From the NCBI GenBank assembly GCA_042408965.1, contig JBHOQN010000125.1:1-64000 (forward strand): DNA of 64,000 nucleotides, written 5' to 3'. The notes beneath the pieces were generated by a model that saw only the letters and a list, made by a program, of their open reading frames with translations, was not told the origin of the DNA and ran no database searches. Positions 61,278-64,000 of the stretch are shown here, piece by piece; position 1 is the first letter of the stretch; each line of letters opens with the position of its first letter. The stretch comes from Thermogemmatispora sp042408965. GTDB lineage: Bacteria > Chloroflexota > Ktedonobacteria > Ktedonobacterales > Ktedonobacteraceae. A program made the position numbers and the translations under genes.

Positions 61278-62156
61278 TCAGCGGGAGGCTGGTTTCTCAC
61301 CCCAGACCGTCAGATAGTACCAGATGGCGCAGAAATCCTCCTGCAGCATCTCCGCCAGGGCCTGTTCATAGACCTGCTCCAGCTCCTTCTGAGTGGTGAC
61401 GCCCATTCTCAGCAGGAAGGGCTGCATGAGACGTGAGGCGACGAGCATGTCCTGATAAGCGCTGTTATGAAACTCTGTGCCGCTGGAGTACTCGATGGCC
61501 GCGCCCCGATAGCCGATGGCCTCGTAACCGCCCTGGCGCAGCAGGTGGGGCAGCATCGGCGTCAGGCCAATGGTGCTGCCGTCGGGCGAGAAGCTCATAC
61601 CCGCCCTGTGGAGGGCGCTGGTGAAGAGGTGGGTCAGGCGCGTGCAGGCCGGGCTGGTGGTAAAGCTGGCCTCGCACTCGGTCAGGCGCAGGCGGCCCTG
61701 TGGCCGCGTGATCCGGCGGCACTCCTCGATCAGGCGCGGCCAGTACATGCGTGGCACGAAGCCGCCGATCAGCCTGGCGTTCACCAGATCGAAGGACTCA
61801 GAGGGGAAAGCCAGGCCCTGCAAGGCGTTCATGACGAGAAAGTCGGCGTTGGCCAGGCCCTGGGTCCGGGCCTGGGCGCGCGCGTATTCGATCATCGTCT
61901 GGCTAATGTCGCAGCCCACCACCTGGATCTGCGGGTGGGTGCGCGCGACCTCCAGCACCCATCCACCGGGGCCGCAGCCGATATCCAGAATGCGCTCCAC
62001 CCTGCTCAGATCGGGCTGTTCAGGGAGAGCCCCACCGAGGGCCTGAGTGAGCAGACGATCCTGGTGCATCAGGCGGGCCATTTCGGTGGCGCTCTCTGCA
62101 TCCAGAAAGTAGGTGCGTTCGTTCTCGCTGGCTCTGGCGTGCTCGTCGCTGACCAT
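61278..62156 (-). CDS. SAM-dependent class I methyltransferase
   Basis: A 292-residue enzyme. Motif I is VERILDIGCGPGGWVLEVARTHPQIQVVGCDIS and motif II/III follows as FPSESFDLVNARLIGGFV and RPQGRLRLTECE. No partner domain is present. The substrate is unknown; the UbiE-like core suggests a small molecule or lipid. ATG 62156 has AAGGAGGAAG five bases upstream. It lies 68 bp after the FtsK-type gene in the same direction. Confidence 0.88.
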   Translation of the reverse strand: MVSDEHARASENERTYFLDAESATEMARLMHQDRLLTQALGGALPEQPDLSRVERILDIGCGPGGWVLEVARTHPQIQVVGCDISQTMIEYARAQARTQGLANADFLVMNALQGLAFPSESFDLVNARLIGGFVPRMYWPRLIEECRRITRPQGRLRLTECEASFTTSPACTRLTHLFTSALHRAGMSFSPDGSTIGLTPMLPHLLRQGGYEAIGYRGAAIEYSSGTEFHNSAYQDMLVASRLMQPFLLRMGVTTQKELEQVYEQALAEMLQEDFCAIWYYLTVWGEKPASR

Positions 62157-62224
62157 GACTTCCTCCTTGCGCCCGGCGGCGCAGCAGGCAATCCACTGAG
62201 AGAACTGCAGAGGAGGAGCCGCGC

Positions 62225-64000
62225 TCAGTCGTCGCTAGCTCCGGGACCGGGAGGGCGCTGCAGGCGCTTGAGCGCCTCCTGGCGAGCGCGCTCCTCGGCG
62301 ATGATGTCCTCGACCTCGTCGGCCATGGTGCGTCCCTCGCTGCCATGGCGGCTGGGGCGGCTATCAAGCACCTCGCGTGGACGACCACTGACCTCCTGAG
62401 GGCCGATGATGCCATGGGCCTCCAGCAGGTCGATCAGGCGGGCAGCACGCGAGTAGCCGATGCGCAGGCGGCGCTGCAGCAGGGAGATCGAGGCGCGGCC
62501 ATATTCGCGCACCACCTGCTCGGCCTGCTCCAGCAGATCGTCGTCCAGCTCGAACTCCTCGGCCTCCTGCTCTTTGATCTCCCAGCCCGGCTCGACGGTT
62601 CGTTCGGGGGCCACCTGCTGGCGGGCCTGATCGTGCCAGTAGGCCACCAGGCGCTCAATCTCTTCGTCGGCCACAAACGCCCCCTGAATGCGCTCCGGCT
62701 TGCCGGCGTCGGCTGGCAGATAGAGCATATCGCCGCGGCCGAGCAGCCGCTCAGCGCCACCCATGTCGATGATGGTGCGCGAGTCGACGGCCGAGCTGAC
62801 CATGAACGAGATGCGTGTGGGAATGTTGGCCTTGATCAGACCGGTGATGACGTCGACCGAGGGGCGCTGCGTGGCGACGACCAGATGGATACCCGTCGCG
62901 CGCGCCAGTTGTGCCAGACGGCAGATCAGGCCCTCGACCTCCTCTGGTGCGGCCATCATCAGGTCGGCCAGCTCGTCGATCACGATGACGATGGCGGGCA
63001 GATTCTCCAGCGAGCTATCGCCGCGCGCCATGCGCTCGCTGCGCAACTTACGATAGCCGTCGAGATTGCGCACGCCCAGTTTGGAGAAAAGGCGGTAGCG
63101 GCGCTCCATCTCGTTGATGGCGTTTTTCAACAGGCCCACCACCTTCTCAACCTCCGTGACCACGGGCATCAGCAGGTGGGGAATGCCGTTGTAGAGGGTC
63201 AGCTCAACCATTTTAGGATCGACCAGCAGCAGGCGCAGGTCATCAGGGGTGGCCTGCATCAGGAATGTGGCGATCATGGCGTTGATGCAGACGCTCTTGC
63301 CCGCTCCCGTGGCGCCGGCGATCAGCAGATGGGGCATGCGTGCCAGATCCCCCACCCGTACAGCGCCGGCGACGTCCTTGCCCAGGGCAATCGCCAGCTT
63401 CGAGCGGCCGCGGGCCGACATGTACTCCTTGCTCTCCAGCACCTCACGCAGCGTCACCAGACGGCTGTTCTTGTTGGGAATCTCGACGCCCACATAGGGC
63501 CGCCCCGGTACGGGCGCCTCCATGCGGATCGAGCGCGCCTCCAGCACCAGGGCGAGATCGTTCTGCAGAGCCATGATGCGGCTGACGCGCGTACGCGACT
63601 CGTAGACGATGTTGCCGCTGGCGTCGCGCACAGGAACCAGGCGGCCCTTCTCATCGGGCTGCAGCGCTGGCTTGCCGGTTGGACGGATGCCAAAGCGGAT
63701 CACCGTGGGGCCGATGCTGATGTCCTCCGGCCGTACCTCGGCCTCGACGCGAAAGCTGCGCAGCGTATCCTGAATGATCTTCGCCAGGGCGGCGGTGTCC
63801 TCGCCCAGCATCTGCAGCTTCACCTCCTCCGGCCGGTTCAGCAGCCCGATCTCTGGCAATTTCCAGGGCGACATACTCTCTGCCTGGCGGAGGACGGGCG
63901 TACGCACTGTCTCTCCTCCCTCAGCGGCGGCTCGCTTCTTCAGAGGGTTGGGCGTGAGTGGCTCCATCTCTGGCAGATTAGAGACCACATGCTGGGCAGA
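62225..64000 (-). CDS. FtsK/SpoIIIE-type DNA translocase, 5' end beyond the window
   Basis: At least 592 residues of a DNA-pumping motor used for chromosome segregation at division. The motor has Walker A ATGAGKSVCINAMIATFLM, VDPKMVELTLYNGIPHL and Walker B VIVIDELADLMMAAPEEVE, followed by RPSVDVITGLIKANIPTRISFMVSSAVDSRTIID. A winged-helix gamma domain (EYGRASISLLQRRLRIGYSRAARLIDLLEAHGIIG, near the C-terminus) would read orientation signals. The frame is open past 63988 to the window edge without a convincing start, so the membrane-anchoring N-terminus, if any, lies outside. Confidence 0.92.
   Translation of the reverse strand, partial: SAQHVVSNLPEMEPLTPNPLKKRAAAEGGETVRTPVLRQAESMSPWKLPEIGLLNRPEEVKLQMLGEDTAALAKIIQDTLRSFRVEAEVRPEDISIGPTVIRFGIRPTGKPALQPDEKGRLVPVRDASGNIVYESRTRVSRIMALQNDLALVLEARSIRMEAPVPGRPYVGVEIPNKNSRLVTLREVLESKEYMSARGRSKLAIALGKDVAGAVRVGDLARMPHLLIAGATGAGKSVCINAMIATFLMQATPDDLRLLLVDPKMVELTLYNGIPHLLMPVVTEVEKVVGLLKNAINEMERRYRLFSKLGVRNLDGYRKLRSERMARGDSSLENLPAIVIVIDELADLMMAAPEEVEGLICRLAQLARATGIHLVVATQRPSVDVITGLIKANIPTRISFMVSSAVDSRTIIDMGGAERLLGRGDMLYLPADAGKPERIQGAFVADEEIERLVAYWHDQARQQVAPERTVEPGWEIKEQEAEEFELDDDLLEQAEQVVREYGRASISLLQRRLRIGYSRAARLIDLLEAHGIIGPQEVSGRPREVLDSRPSRHGSEGRTMADEVEDIIAEERARQEALKRLQRPPGPGASDD

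Overview
The window is a 64 kb piece of a GC-rich bacterial chromosome, most likely from the phylum Chloroflexota, class Ktedonobacteria (a Thermogemmatispora-like organism is my best guess). This rests on gene content: an ABC transporter carrying three FHA domains, an actinobacterial-style phosphatidylinositol lipid locus outside Actinobacteria, an MshC-like cysteine ligase, paired FemAB transferases, and PdxS/PdxT with IspH. No 16S rRNA or species marker is present. Promoters are ordinary sigma-70 type: TTGNNN-17-TATNNT is seen many times, and several genes use an extended -10 (TGN-TACAAT). Genes fill about 90% of the sequence.

Layout. 1-1230: the 3' end of a secreted protein gene whose first 49 bases form an inverted repeat, then a tRNA-Lys(CTT) gene split by a 524-nt group II intron without an ORF. 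1359-6880: an ArsR-type regulator followed by two lysophospholipid-type acyltransferases, a PHP phosphoesterase, a PimA-like glycosyltransferase and a CDP-alcohol (inositol-phosphate) phosphatidyltransferase, a likely phosphatidylinositol-mannoside-type lipid pathway. 7216-9531: a long disordered protein ending in a NYN nuclease-like domain. 9948-15283: a complete BMP-type (nucleoside) ABC importer. 15401-17393: an MshC/CysRS-like ligase and a TatD DNase, leftward. 17399-19398: an IS607-type element with intact tnpB and broken tnpA, bounded by 9-bp direct repeats, next to a run of small hairpins that leads into a HemA-like Rossmann protein and ispH.

21117-28162: a small unknown protein, an atypical FolD, an MFS transporter (all leftward) and a 1299-residue TPR protein (rightward). 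28335-36178: leftward envelope genes, with two FemAB-type transferases, a GNAT acetyltransferase, two family-3 glycoside hydrolases and a zinc-type alcohol dehydrogenase. 36388-38444: a two-component system. 38801-39555: a PemK/MazF toxin-antitoxin pair. 39748-46169: pdxS, pdxT, a GNAT-like protein, an R3H-AAA ATPase and threonine ammonia-lyase. 46480-49602: the FHA-ABC transporter. 49818-54231: coaBC, a coiled-coil protein, an AIM24-type protein, a MEDS-domain protein and a small membrane protein. 54242-60377: a Nudix hydrolase with a structured leader or small RNA, a UroD-type methyltransferase, and a histidine kinase - response regulator - lipoprotein metalloprotease operon. 60498-64000: trmD, a SAM methyltransferase and an FtsK/SpoIIIE translocase cut by the window edge.

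The most notable item is the group II intron in the anticodon arm of tRNA-Lys. It has a perfect 7-bp EBS1-IBS1 match and seems to carry G in place of the usual bulged branch-point A. Other items worth attention are the decaying IS607/TnpB element, the hairpin array at 19402-19566, a roughly 105-nt promoter-to-terminator RNA at 54835-54941, and a FolD that lacks the cyclohydrolase lysine.
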